Below, piece after piece: positions 56,001 through 64,000 of a stretch of DNA of 64,000 bases. The stretch comes from Xiphophorus maculatus (Eukaryota; Chordata; Actinopteri; Cyprinodontiformes; Poeciliidae). The notes under the pieces were generated by a model. That model searched no databases. It saw only the letters and a list, made by a program, of their open reading frames with translations, and was not told the origin of the DNA. The translations under genes and the position numbers were made by a program. Location: the NCBI RefSeq assembly GCF_002775205.1, contig NC_036444.1:4940501-5004500 (forward strand). The letters run 5' to 3'. How positions within the stretch are numbered: the stretch's first letter is position 1; every line of letters starts with the position of its first letter.

Positions 56001-59000
56001 TTTGGTAAAAACAAAAAAATATAGACATTAATATTACTTCTGCACTGATGATTTGGTGGCATTTAGAAATATACAATAATTCATGGAATTTTCTTTGACT
56101 AAATTATTTGCAGATTTTTTCCAAGAGAATATTTAAAATATTCAGCTTGGGAAGTTGAAATAACTCGGCGTAATGCTGCAGTGCAAAGTAGTTAATCAGG
56201 GAGCGCCATTCATTCTCCTTGGTGCTGATTGGTTGAAGAGCAGAAATAGTCCTACACTGTATTGATACGTCCAGCAGAAAGAACTGCGGTAGTGCTAACC
56301 AGGAAGTGGACTACAGCGCAAGGCATTCTGGGTAAATACAACTAAAACAAACCTGCGAGTAAAGCGCTGGTTTATTATTAGACAAAAGAGAAATCCTACA
56401 AATACCAAGTTTCATTTAAATAGGAGAAATTAAAATGAAAGTATTTTTAATCAGTCTTGCTCACAGAGTGGACTAGACTCATCCAGAACCTCCACTGGGT
56501 TCTGGTTCTGACTGTCATGGACCAGAATTAAGTAAAAATATAGAGCTGAGTCTTATTTAACCTCGTATCAGTTGCTAGTTTGTGATCCGTTGAACAAAGA
56601 AAACACTCAGGAAAACACTAAGGTCTCTAAGGTCATAAAGGTCTCCACGTTTTGTTTCCTGAAGGTCTGCAGAGCAGAAACCTCTGGTCCTACCTGAGCC
56701 CGGTCGATCCTGTAGAACCGGTCTGCAGTCGTACCTGGAAACAGAAAGGCCGGTCAGGATTGGTCAGGATCTGAGGTGAGATGTTGAGTGTGAGGCTTAC
56801 AGTCCAGGAAACACCAGTTGATGGAGAGTTTTTGTGACGACAGACTCTCTCCTTTCATCTCAGCTCCGTCCTGCAGGATCAGAAAAAGAACCAGGATGAA
56901 ACCCGGTTCTTTAAGACTCCTGCCGGATCTGCTCCACCGTCACCAGCAACACCTGGATAACCAGGTACGCACCTGCTCTACTTCCTGGTCCTGGTTGTCG
57001 TGGTTGTCCTGGAGACGCTCGATGTGCAGCCGGCACATCTCCAGGTCGCTGTCGCCGGGGACGACGATGACTCCCAGCGGCGTCGCTGCACAAATGATTG
57101 TCAAATTTATCATCTCTGGGTTTAGATTGGGGTGTTCAAAGTGAGGCTCGGGGGCCATTTGTGGCCCTTGGAACGATTTAATCAAAATTCAAGACTGACT
57201 TGAAGTTGGTTTTCCAGGACGTTGATGCAGATGCACATTTACACCCTTTTTCCATAACAATACAGACAATTTAAAATCCTAAAATGGAAATTATAAGGTG
57301 CAACAGAAAGTATTCATTAAGGTTTTTGTTTTGAATTTAATTTATTTTAATAGTAAAAGGGACAAAAACATTAATTACAATGCAGACTTGTTCCTAACCG
57401 TTTAATAAAGTTAATTGTTGTTTTTGCTGAAAAGACACAAAAAGTATCTAGAAAAAGATAAACAACCTAAAAAGTTTCGAACATAAATTGCTGGGTTTTG
57501 TTAGGTTTTTTTATCTGGCAAATCTGAAAGACCCATTTTATGTTTTAAAGATTTTGTGTTGACAAAATATGCTTATTATTTGCTTATTTAATTAGATATT
57601 GTGTGCGTAGAATATTGTTGAGCAGGTACAAATAAAATGATTTAGCAATTTTAAACGTGACATTTTTCAGCCCTCATGCTAAAAAGTTTGGACGCTAATA
57701 GTTTAAATTCTTTAAGATGCAGGTTGTGTGTCCAGTTGGGACCAAGCTGAATTTATGCTATCCTGGTTCAGTTTGGTGTCATTTCAGGGATTTTTACTGG
57801 AAATAAGAACCGAATCCAGAGCCAGTCATGTAGAGATAAATTCAGAGGTTAAATCTGAGTTAAAATCTCTTTTCTTCAAAAACATCAAGTGAATTTAACA
57901 ATGAATGAAGGGCTGGATATTAGGGCTGTAACTAACGCTTACTTTAGCAACCGATAATCAATTATTCTGACCATTAAACATATAATAATTGGCATAGTCA
58001 TTTTTCAATTTAACCACTAAAATGTATTACACATTATAATAAATACAGCAAAAGATGCAAATAAAAAAAACAATTAAATCATTTTTTTAAATAAAAAAAA
58101 AAATACACATTTCATTATTTGAATCTGCAGCTAAAAATACTTCAAAATGTGAAAAGTTCAGCTCTTTCTGCTGGACTTAATGTTGATCTGGTGTTGGACG
58201 AATCTGATTATTATCTTTCAGATTGACTAGATAATAATTGTAAAGCAAAAGTTTCTTTACATAAGTTTTTTTTTGTGTTTTAACTGAAAAAAAATTCATC
58301 TTAAATGCAAAATGTATGTAGTTTTTCTACAGTTTTAGCTGAATTACTTCTCTGAATGTGTTTTTCTTTCAGCAAATAGCATTTTTGGAGTCTGTAAACT
58401 CTAGTTAACAATTAATTGATCACTAAATTAGTTAGACGATTAATTCAATAATCGATTAATAACAACTAAGCGGATTAAGTGTTTCAGCCCAGCTGGATTT
58501 CAGTTTTAAAATGTGAGGAGAGTAAAAATGGAGTCCAGCACTCACAGGCCTCCTTCAGCTGGTCCTTGTCGTAATGCAGAGCCTCGTACGCCGCCATGCT
58601 GATCCGGTTCACCCTGATCTGCAGCTTCTCAGGAACCGGCTGCTGGCTGCGCACAAACACACACACACTGACATTTACACACTAACCTAAAGAGGACACA
58701 CACACACACACACAACGTTTCAAGAACACAACACAGACCGAGACGAGCAAGAGCTAAGCCTCCGACTCCAAGAAAAAACCTGCTAATGTCCAACAGTACA
58801 CTGCAAAAACACAAAATCTTACCAAGTAAACTTGGTCTAATTTCTAGTGCAAATATCTTTGTAAGTTAAACTAATTTAAAAGTAACTTTTCAGCAAGATA
58901 TAGAGACTTGTCTTAAGTAAATAATTCCTTAATATTAATGAAAAAGTACTGGCTCCACTGGCAGATAAATTAACTTGTAACATGGGAAAAATTTATTTTT

Positions 59001-62000
59001 ATTATTGAAATAATCTGCCAATAGTACTAGTATTTTTCATCAATATTAAGGAATTATTTACTTAAAACAAGCTCCTACATCTTGCTAAAAAAGTTACTTT
59101 TAAGTTAGTTTGTCTTATTTCAAGTCTACTAAGATTTTTGCATTAGCGATTAGATGAAAAATACTTGGTAATAATTTGTGTTTTTGCAGTGTACTCACTG
59201 ATTTTTAACTTTAAAAGGATCCACAGTTAGTTGTAAAATCAATACTGTAGGTACTTTAGTTTTAATAAATGTTAATAAAATATCGCCACACAAACGTGTT
59301 GCTCAGGCTGCAATGCATTATGGGTAAATGACTCTACGGGTCCGACTGCGCTAGCTCCGTCCAGCCCAAACAGCGACGAGTAACGTCCTTTTTAATTTGA
59401 ACCGGCGCTCGTCGAAATCGATCGGATTGCATCCTTCCTGTGTTTACTCTGCAGATTCTGGTACAGAACGGACCAAACCGCATCATGAACCCAACAGGTG
59501 AAAAGATTTTGGTGTATCACAAATAGCAATTTTTTTAGTTAATAGGAAAATTACGACATATTTAGGCCAACATGTTCAACTAATCTTGGATCCCTTTAAA
59601 TCTTTTGGGGCTTTGGAAATGGGCTAAGAACACAGCCCTGAGGCACCCCGTCAATAACAAATCATCTCTTCCTGAGTTTAGCACCATTCAGTCCCGACTC
59701 TTACTCGTTCAGATGCGGCATGGAGATCCTTCTCTTGGCCTTCTGGACCATGTTGGCCTGGTTACGCAGGTTGATGCGGATGATGGACGGCGCCAGCTTG
59801 CAAGGCTCGCCGTCCACCTGCATGGGGATGGACTTGAAGGTGGTGAGGGTCACCTCTTTGCACTGGTGAAGACGCTCGCCGTGGCCGCCCACCTGCAGCG
59901 TCGCCTTCACACAAAGCACACGGAAAAATGAGCGGAGTCAATGTGATGACACTTAAAGGGGCAGAATTATGCATATGTGCCAGTTTAACTACGTTACTTT
60001 CAGTTGTTATAAGAATGCTGTATATATCAAACATGACTTAAAAGAAATTTGACTTTGCAATTTAATACTTTGAAATTAAAGCATTAAATTGAGGGCCTCT
60101 GTCTCTTTAAAAGCTTCTGCTCTTTCCGAAACGCCGCCTTGAGGAAGTCATAGCAACATGGCTCTTTTATTAACCCTTTAACAACGTTTTATCAGCGTTC
60201 CACTGAGAAGTAGCTCCTATAATGAGTTCAGCAGATGCTCAGTTCCACCAGCTGTTTGCTAATTGCTGCCGGCTAGTCTGAAGGAGCCGAGTTGCAGGGA
60301 AGGCTGCTGGAAATATTGGCTACTGTAACTTGGCAGTAAACGGTTAAAAACCACTGGTTTGATTAATAAAATCATATTTAAGCACACAATGGTTATCTTG
60401 AAGGTTCTATTTATGCATAAGTCTGGAGTATAGACGGCCACATAAAAAGCTGTGGCGGGCCGGATTTGGCCCCCAGGCCTTATGTTTGGCACACGTGCTT
60501 GAACTGATAGCAGGTTGTTCTTTTGACTGAATAGCTGCTGCTGTATGTATTTTTTATTTAATTTTTTTTTCTCCCCTCCATGGCGTTTTTTGTGGGCTCT
60601 AGTGTCCCTTACATGAAAGTAGGCTGACAGGAAAGGGGGAAGGAGAGGGGGGAAGACATGCGGCAAATATCGTTGGGTCTGGGAGTTGAACCCGCGACAA
60701 CCGCGTCGAGGACTCAAGGCCTCCAAACACGGATCGCGCTAACCCCTACGCCACCACGGCACGCCCTGCTTTATATTTTTATCTATATTAAGGGGATTTT
60801 ATTGTTCTTTTTTGCCAAATCAAACACCAGAAGCATTTATACCCAAGTCAAAAAAATTTGCAGCCAATTCCATGTGATCGCAGTGATTGAACTTTGACCT
60901 CACCAGAGAAGTCATGGTGAACCCGATGACCTCTATGCAGCCGTCGTCGTGACGCTGAGGTTCAAAGTCTTGACTCTCACTGGGGTTTCCCCACGGCGTG
61001 GTGCCGGCACAGTACCTGCAGAAAAAAACAAGAATTTAAATGATTCACTGGTGACAGAGAGACAATGCTTTAATGCACTGTAAAAAATATTCCTCTACTG
61101 TTCTACAACCTGGGAATGTTAAGGAAGAGGAGGCACTGCAGCTTCATCTCCTGGACTTTGGCCGTCAGATCCGTGCCGTCACACTTTGAAAAGGTGAGAT
61201 GACCGTAATTAGAACTGTGACCAGAATACACTCGGTATTCTGATCACAGAATACAGAGTGTGTACCGAGAGCAGAAAAATAAAATCACAGCTCAGCTGAA
61301 GTAAATCAGGGAAACAAGCCTAAAAATATTTCAATAAAAGAGGGAAAATGACTGAAAAGCAATAAATATTAAGCAAAAGAGGCTGGAAAACACAGAGGAA
61401 GACCTGCAGCTTCAGAGAAACTCGTATTTCAGCTTTCACATCCTTATTCTTTCCATTTTGCTGTTTCTAAATAATCAAATTTCAGGACAAAATCTTCACT
61501 TGCTGCCAATAGTGGTTGAGATTAATTTTAAACATTTTCAAACAAAAACAAGACAAGTTCTTAGTTCCAAAAGTCGAACATTTGCTAGAAAAAATACAAG
61601 AATTTAGAGATTAATCTCAGAAATTTTCTAGAAAAATTTGGTAATTTTTAGTTTAGAAAGCCAAAAGCTTTGGACTTTTGAAACTCTGAATATTTTGTGT
61701 TTTTTTCTGGAAAATTTCTGAGTTTCCTTGCAGAAATTTTAACGGCCCGTCATACGTTTCTTTTCCTCGTGGTCTCGCTCAATTTTTCCCCCCAAAATAA
61801 CTTCATTGAAACATTTACTTGTACATACTGGAGGAAAATAAAACACGGACAGCAGAGAACAAGATATACACATAAACACAATAAAATAGGTAAATTATAA
61901 TGTCAAAATTAAATTTGTGCTTGATAGTTGTAGTTTTTTAAGTTCAGGTATTATATAATTTTGAACTGAAGTTAGCGCTTTAGCATTAACTTCCACCAAC

Positions 62001-64000
62001 ACAAAATGATGGTGTAGCGCTATAGCATTAGCAGAACAAATGTTTACAATTATTCTTTAGGGTTAGCAAACTTTCTAGTTAGCATAACCCACCACTAACA
62101 TTATGCCTGATTATTTATATTTTTGTGTTAAATATCTGCTACATCACAGCTGTGATGAGCTAGAATAGAGTATTGTTGATTTTAAAGAGAAATATTTATG
62201 TTCAGACCAAATATATCCTGTGGCAGCGGTGATTGTGTCATAGTAAACATGAAGCTGGTTAGCTTCAATGTTTGCTGCGGCCTGGGTGGGATAATGCATC
62301 TCAGAGGCTATAAAAAGGACAGAAGAGAGGCAGTAACAAAGCCTGCCGATTTTATTGAAATGGATGAAAATTTGTTGTATCTCGTCGGATACAAAAGGCT
62401 CTGCAATGTCACTTAAATGTGCTTTATTCTCTCTGAATGCAGGTTTGTTCAGATGGAAATAAAACCAAAACCTGCGTCTGCAGCAGTGTGTCAGGCCTCA
62501 ACCTGACCCGGTGATGGAAAATGATGCACAGAGCGAAATACTGGTTCTCTGAGCTTCAGAAATAAAAACCAATGGCTGTTTTTAAATGCTGCTCAGTTCT
62601 GAGAAAACGGCGTAAAGGAGAAGCTGGTGGCTGCCTTCACTCACCACCACTCTGATGTGTTTGGCGAGATCTTTGGAGCTGCCGCTCAGAAAGTCCGAAA
62701 AGGCTGTCTAAAAAAACCAGACACATATGAATGGATGTAAGATGTTTCTGAGGAGATGGACTGAAGGAACAGGATGAGAGCCGGACTCACCCCAGCGTAG
62801 AACATCTTATTCCTGAAGCGGCTGTTGAACTTCTCCGGATTGGCCTCTGAAAACACAAAACAGGAGAAAATGGGATTCTTGTTAGGATTATAGTATATTT
62901 AGTATTTGATTAAAAACCAGCCAGCAATTAAAAAATATAATGCCAAAAACTCAATCTTCAGCTCAAACTGAAGTTCTGTGTTTGACCAAACATAGCAACT
63001 GACTGACGACTACAGTTGCTATGTTTAAATCCTGAAAGACGTATCAGGATGTAACACCAAGAAACACTCAGACATTTCCCACACAAACAACAGAACATTC
63101 AGTCTGTAACAGTATTACGTTTTCAGGCTTGATGTTTATTTTACGATTATTAATAAGCGGTGGTTGATTCTGATCTGTCAGAGATTTGGTGTTAAGGTTC
63201 CCATTTTTTAATTTTTTAACTGAACCGAATCTCACCAAATTCCACAGCACATCTACATGATAAAGTTGTCAAAGTCAAGCTAGCTTAGTTGACCTACTTC
63301 TCCCTCCCTTGCTATTTTTTTATTAAACATTTTCCTGACCTTGTAATCTAGTTGTTGTAGTGTTGACAATAGCAAAGCACTGTATCCCTTTTTTTTAATA
63401 TTTCACACGTACGTTTGAGATATAGCGCGTTATGTTGACAACTTGGCAGCTAAAACGAAGCGCTAGCCTGCAAAAAGGTGACACCAGTTGATTGTTCCAC
63501 AATTTTTGGAAAATTGTCTCTTCCTTTTGAATTCTGCAGGTAAAAATTAACCAAAGTATGAAAAAGCTTAAACTGCTACTATAGGTCATAAAAACTAAAC
63601 TAAAACTAAGCAATATTTAATTAATAATAACTCATTGAAAATTAGCAAACAAACTCCTAAAACTAACTCAATTAGACACAAAGTCACAACAAAATAAGAT
63701 ATAATGAAAAACCCCAAACTACTATAACCCTGGGCCGGACTGACCTCTGGATTCATGGAAGCCCAGTGTGACGTGAGCGTCGAAGCCCAGACTGAAGTAG
63801 TTGTTGAAGACATCGATTGGGAGCTGAAAAGCAAACGTAAACAAACCGTGATGCAGCTGAGGGAACGCTCAGTTTCATCTACGCCAAACCAGAGCTGACC
63901 TTGTCGGTCTGCTGATCATCTTTCTCCTCGGGTCGAGCCTCGGCGTTCGGTTCCACGTTGAGGTTCCATCGATCCAGCTGGACGACGTTCCCGTCCTCCA
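43964..64000 (-). CDS. dgkz: dgkz: diacylglycerol kinase zeta, C-terminal 562 residues (19 exons; 5' end beyond window)
   Basis: The enzyme phosphorylates diacylglycerol to phosphatidic acid and so ends DAG signalling at membranes and in the nucleus. Exons, minus strand: 64000-63900, 63823-63745, 62846-62791, 62707-62645, 61183-61110, 61015-60904, 59904-59705, 58646-58546, 57085-56973, 56870-56801, 56734-56694, 55905-55757, 54506-54429, 51877-51843, 50583-50540, 48640-48520, 47820-47784, 47687-47588, 44080-43964. All phases join. The first exon holds the end of the catalytic domain; [20 protein letters not shown] to about residue 230 is the accessory domain; [20 protein letters not shown] follows; two to three ankyrin repeats lie near residues 440-540; the C-terminus is ETAV, the PDZ ligand that distinguishes zeta (and the related iota) from other isotypes. 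Zeta is favoured by the sequence [15 protein letters not shown] and by the mdk/chrm4/ambra1 neighbourhood. Confidence 0.95.
44215..44650. repeat. GAATAAAGTC-type palindromic repeat block
   Basis: Runs of gagaataaagt units on the plus strand to about 44560, then the complementary ttattcttgtagtgtgacta style. Overall it is a large imperfect foldback in the last dgkz intron. Confidence 0.85.
44960..45450. repeat. Degenerate GCTAAC/GGCTAAT repeat field
   Basis: More than fifteen occurrences of gctaac, ggctaa or gttagc-type hexamers at irregular 20-40 bp spacing. Not a clean tandem array. Confidence 0.7.
45629..45668. repeat. Tetranucleotide microsatellite (GGAC)n(GGAT)n
   Basis: Five GGAC units pass into five GGAT units; a compound microsatellite in the last dgkz intron. 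Confidence 0.97.
45700..47587 (-). other. dgkz: Distal part of the last dgkz intron
   Basis: No gene recognised. Mixed AT-rich sequence; short K/N/S-rich frames near 47100-47490 are composition artefacts. Confidence 0.55.
47588..47687 (-). CDS. dgkz: dgkz coding exon (ankyrin repeat)
   Basis: It encodes [20 protein letters not shown] and [13 protein letters not shown], a canonical ankyrin repeat matching human. The acceptor is TTCCAG and the donor CAG|GTAAAC. Confidence 0.95.
47784..47820 (-). CDS. dgkz: dgkz coding exon (37-nt microexon)
   Basis: It encodes [12 protein letters not shown] between two ankyrin repeats. Good AG and GT sites and matching phases (1 in, 0-like 2 out) support it; the human counterpart reads PPEILDAVEEN. 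Confidence 0.85.
48055..48265 (-). mobile_element. tRNA-derived SINE with target-site duplication
   Basis: On the minus strand it starts gggcgtgccgtggtggcgta and carries a box A-like tggcgtagcggttag and box B ggttcgactcc, then a non-tRNA tail. The 14-bp sequence ggcctcataaagtt flanks it at 48041-48054 and 48266-48279. It lies in dgkz sense orientation. A second copy is at 60555-60766. Confidence 0.93.
48520..48640 (-). CDS. dgkz: dgkz coding exon (ankyrin repeat)
   Basis: It encodes [20 protein letters not shown] and [20 protein letters not shown]. The acceptor is CTGTAG and the donor ACG|GTGAGA. Confidence 0.95.
48641..50539 (-). other. dgkz: dgkz intron
   Basis: Contains the unclassified insertion-like segment at 49181-49716. 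The remainder is AT-rich without recognisable features. Confidence 0.55.
49181..49716. mobile_element. Unclassified insertion-like segment with 15-bp flanking repeats
   Basis: Less AT-rich than its surroundings and unlike any other repeat in the window. It is flanked by ttgttagtttaagtt (49166-49180) and ttgttagtaaaagtt (49717-49731), a 15-bp direct repeat with two mismatches. It contains ctatacaaaaactg and tctttatttat, so a promoter/poly(A)-bearing retroelement remnant is possible. No family is recognised. Confidence 0.35.
50540..50583 (-). CDS. dgkz: dgkz coding exon (44 nt)
   Basis: It encodes [14 protein letters not shown], the start of the ankyrin region. The acceptor is ATTTTAG and the donor AGG|GTGAGT. 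Confidence 0.9.
50979..51018. repeat. TA-rich microsatellite
   Basis: An imperfect (AT)n stretch with a palindromic tatatatacagtatatata core. The same form occurs near 20625. Confidence 0.9.
51378..51830 (+). mobile_element. MITE with CAGAGGGCGCCGCTGG core
   Basis: Same order of landmarks as 39900-40660: gttgtagtttggccgccatc, cagagggcgccgctggtcat, ggttctgttttaaaatataa. It ends close to the exon at 51843. Confidence 0.65.
51843..51877 (-). CDS. dgkz: dgkz coding exon (35 nt)
   Basis: It encodes [11 protein letters not shown]. Accepted from phase agreement (AG|A before, G|AT after) and clean splice sites; the sequence itself is not conserved enough to identify. Confidence 0.75.
53126..53322. 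repeat. Purine-rich minisatellite, AGGAGGAACC unit
   Basis: About fourteen units of 9-18 bp built from aggaggaaccagg and aggagcaag variants, nearly all purine on the plus strand. The 146-aa frame across it is repeat translation. Confidence 0.95.
54100..54285. repeat. Minisatellite, AACGATCCAGACTAG-like unit
   Basis: Roughly ten degenerate units alternating gatccagactagaac and gatccaaactagaac with spacing of 15-26 bp. Confidence 0.85.
54429..54506 (-). CDS. dgkz: dgkz coding exon (RKRISS linker)
   Basis: It encodes [20 protein letters not shown] and KTTLQR. The RKRISS motif is a plausible basophilic-kinase site. Splice sites and phases fit; the linker between the accessory domain and ankyrin repeats is variable in the family. 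Confidence 0.85.
54746..55626. mobile_element. piggyBac-like MITE with TTAA ends, carrying a nested insert
   Basis: Left terminus TTAAAAGTGACCTACTATG; right terminus, in complement, TTAAAGGGGATTTATC. Interior phrases agtggagcctcc and ttctggatggtaag match the copy at 26007-26535. It is longer because of the foldback insert at about 54845-55040. Confidence 0.6.
54845..55040. mobile_element. Foldback MITE nested in the TTAA element
   Basis: The left arm caggggtgcccaaagtcggc then ccggcatcctgcatgtttta faces a right arm whose complement is agtccttgagggccggcatc then ctgcgtgttttagttctc. It is a hAT-style GGGGTG terminus. The right terminus is clipped. Confidence 0.7.
55757..55905 (-). CDS. dgkz: dgkz coding exon
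   Basis: It encodes [20 protein letters not shown], almost the human sequence, then a P/S-rich tail [20 protein letters not shown]. The donor is CAG|GTGAGT, phase 2. Confidence 0.95.
56694..56734 (-). CDS. dgkz: dgkz coding exon (41 nt)
   Basis: It encodes [13 protein letters not shown], directly matching the family. The acceptor is TTTCCAG and the donor CAG|GTAGGA. Confidence 0.94.
56801..56870 (-). CDS. dgkz: dgkz coding exon
   Basis: It encodes [20 protein letters not shown] and FLD; the Cys codon is completed by the next exon. The acceptor is CTGCAG and the donor ACT|GTAAGC. Confidence 0.94.
56973..57085 (-). CDS. dgkz: dgkz coding exon
   Basis: It encodes [20 protein letters not shown] and IERLQDN, then a D/N/Q-rich stretch. 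The donor is CAG|GTGCGT, phase 0. Confidence 0.95.
57128..57200 (+). mobile_element. hAT-like remnant, GGGGTGTCCAAAGTG family
   Basis: tggggtgttcaaagtgaggct then cgggggccatttgtggccct; only the left end is clear. Confidence 0.45.
57921..58492. mobile_element. hAT-like non-autonomous element, GGGCTGAAACGATTAATC family
   Basis: Left end tagggctgtaact, right end in complement ctgggctgaaac. Flanks ctggatat (57913-57920) and ctggattt (58493-58500) form an 8-bp duplication with one mismatch. It ends 54 bp from the following dgkz exon. Confidence 0.75.
58546..58646 (-). CDS. dgkz: dgkz coding exon
   Basis: It encodes [20 protein letters not shown] and [13 protein letters not shown]. The donor is CCT|GTGAGT, phase 1, giving KEASTPLG across the junction. 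Confidence 0.95.
58799..59191. mobile_element. Complete palindromic MITE, CACTGCAAAAACAC termini
   Basis: It begins cactgcaaaaacacaaaatc and ends gtgtttttgcagtg, with TA on both sides (58797-58798, 59192-59193). The two halves are near-complete inverted repeats, each containing ttaccaagta-type and taatattaaggaatta-type phrases. A TA duplication suggests a Tc1/mariner-like class. Degraded copies lie at 10.2, 42.0 and 42.7 kb. Confidence 0.85.
59192..59704 (-). other. dgkz: dgkz intron segment
   Basis: No gene or clear repeat seen; moderately GC-rich near 59330-59480. Confidence 0.5.
59705..59904 (-). CDS. dgkz: dgkz coding exon (200 nt)
   Basis: It encodes [40 protein letters not shown] and [18 protein letters not shown]. 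The end of the accessory domain. The donor is CGA|GTAAGA, phase 2; the in-frame TAA just past it is intronic. Confidence 0.96.
59953..60330. mobile_element. MITE-like repeat starting TTAAAGGGGCAG, inverted relative to 12241-12670
   Basis: Shares cttaaaggggcagaattat, gaggaagtcatagcaacatg and ttgctaattgctgccggcta wording with the complement of the 12.2-12.7 kb copy. Confidence 0.55.
60355..60500 (+). mobile_element. Repeat remnant with GTGGCGGGCCGGATTTGGCC core
   Basis: Same phrases as 27590-27760: cttgaaggttctatttatg, gctgtggcgggccggat, gtttggcacacgtg. Confidence 0.5.
60555..60766 (-). mobile_element. tRNA-derived SINE, second copy
   Basis: Aligns along its length with the copy at 48055-48265, including gggcgtgccgtggtggcgta, the box B-like ggttcaactccc (diverged) and the cttccccctttcctgtcagc tail. 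Flanking duplication is blurred (tgctgtatgtattttt / tgctttatattttt). More diverged at box B, so probably older. Confidence 0.9.
60904..61015 (-). CDS. dgkz: dgkz coding exon
   Basis: It encodes [20 protein letters not shown] and [17 protein letters not shown], accessory domain. The acceptor is CTGCAG and the donor CTG|GTGAGG, phase 0. Confidence 0.96.
61110..61183 (-). CDS. dgkz: dgkz coding exon
   Basis: It encodes [20 protein letters not shown] and LNIP. The donor is CAG|GTTGTA (weaker than usual) and the acceptor TTTTCAAAG (weaker); both are set by protein continuity HIRVV-CDGTDL and NIPR-YCAG. Confidence 0.93.
61184..62644 (-). other. dgkz: dgkz intron
   Basis: Holds the degenerate AAATTTCTGAGATTAATCT-type repeat at about 61560-61745; the rest shows no gene or recognised element. 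Confidence 0.55.
61560..61745. repeat. Degenerate AAATTTCTGAGATTAATCT repeat
   Basis: Phrases gagattaatctcagaaattt, tctagaaaaatttgg and tggaaaatttctgag recur, as at 30.8, 32.2 and 42.9 kb. Confidence 0.55.
62645..62707 (-). CDS. dgkz: dgkz coding exon
   Basis: It encodes [20 protein letters not shown] and V. The acceptor is TTTTTAG and the donor GTG|GTGAGT, phase 0. Confidence 0.95.
62791..62846 (-). CDS. dgkz: dgkz coding exon
   Basis: It encodes [18 protein letters not shown], a signature of the accessory domain. The acceptor is TTTTCAG and the donor GGG|GTGAGT. Confidence 0.96.
62847..63744 (-). other. dgkz: dgkz intron, no recognised feature
   Basis: AT-rich; short frames on the minus strand lack splice context and similarity. 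Confidence 0.6.
63745..63823 (-). CDS. dgkz: dgkz coding exon
   Basis: It encodes [20 protein letters not shown] and GFHESR, the start of the accessory domain. The acceptor is TTTTCAG and the donor GAG|GTCAGT, phase 1. Confidence 0.96.
63900..64000 (-). CDS. dgkz: dgkz coding exon, cut by the window edge
   Basis: It encodes [20 protein letters not shown] and [13 protein letters not shown], the end of the catalytic domain and its acidic linker. The 5' part lies beyond 64000. The donor is AAG|GTCAGC, phase 0. Confidence 0.94.

Noticed and set aside
60259-60726. 155-aa minus-strand open frame
   Set aside because: It runs through the SINE and neighbouring repeats; no family resemblance.

Overview
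The window is vertebrate nuclear DNA, almost certainly from a ray-finned (teleost) fish. It has short exons in AT-rich introns, GT-AG splice sites, compact genes, a dense population of small non-autonomous DNA transposons, a tRNA-derived SINE and an L2-like LINE fragment. There are no operons, phage genes or CRISPR arrays. The gene order matches human 11p11.2 read in reverse: ambra1 (+), chrm4 (+), mdk (-), dgkz (-). All four identifications rest on translated exons compared with remembered family sequences; no search was run.

Layout. Positions 1-517 hold the likely ambra1 promoter and noncoding exon. Positions 6226-22172 hold 18 ambra1 coding exons whose splice phases all fit, giving 1369 codons plus stop, followed by a long 3' UTR to about 24.5 kb. 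Positions 24.5-26.9 kb are intergenic. A TATA-containing promoter and noncoding exon near 27.0-27.1 kb precede the chrm4 receptor gene (28628-30750). In this fish the chrm4 coding region is split by an 857-bp intron in the third intracellular loop. mdk lies tail-to-tail with chrm4: four coding exons on the minus strand between 35910 and 31923, with a noncoding first exon inferred near 41.65 kb. From 43.2 kb to the right edge are the last 19 coding exons of dgkz on the minus strand (562 codons, open at the 5' end), ending in the PDZ ligand ETAV.

Functions. ambra1 encodes a DDB1-binding WD40 scaffold for autophagy and cyclin D turnover. chrm4 encodes a Gi-coupled muscarinic receptor. mdk encodes a secreted heparin-binding growth factor. 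dgkz encodes a diacylglycerol kinase that ends DAG signalling. They form a conserved neighbourhood, not a pathway.

Most remaining sequence is repeats. I recognise about ten repeat families by repeated copies inside the window. Some insertions have visible target-site duplications: a SINE at 48055-48265, a hAT-like element nested in the LINE at 14087-14374, hAT-like elements at 8459-9091 and 57921-58492, and a palindromic MITE at 58799-59191. The best leads are coding departures in chrm4 (His in place of the near-invariant Asn 6.52, Ser at 5.46, a coding intron), the missing LC3-interaction core in ambra1, and a 195-bp copy of an ambra1 exon end lying in another ambra1 intron. I did not find evidence of a wholly new biological system.
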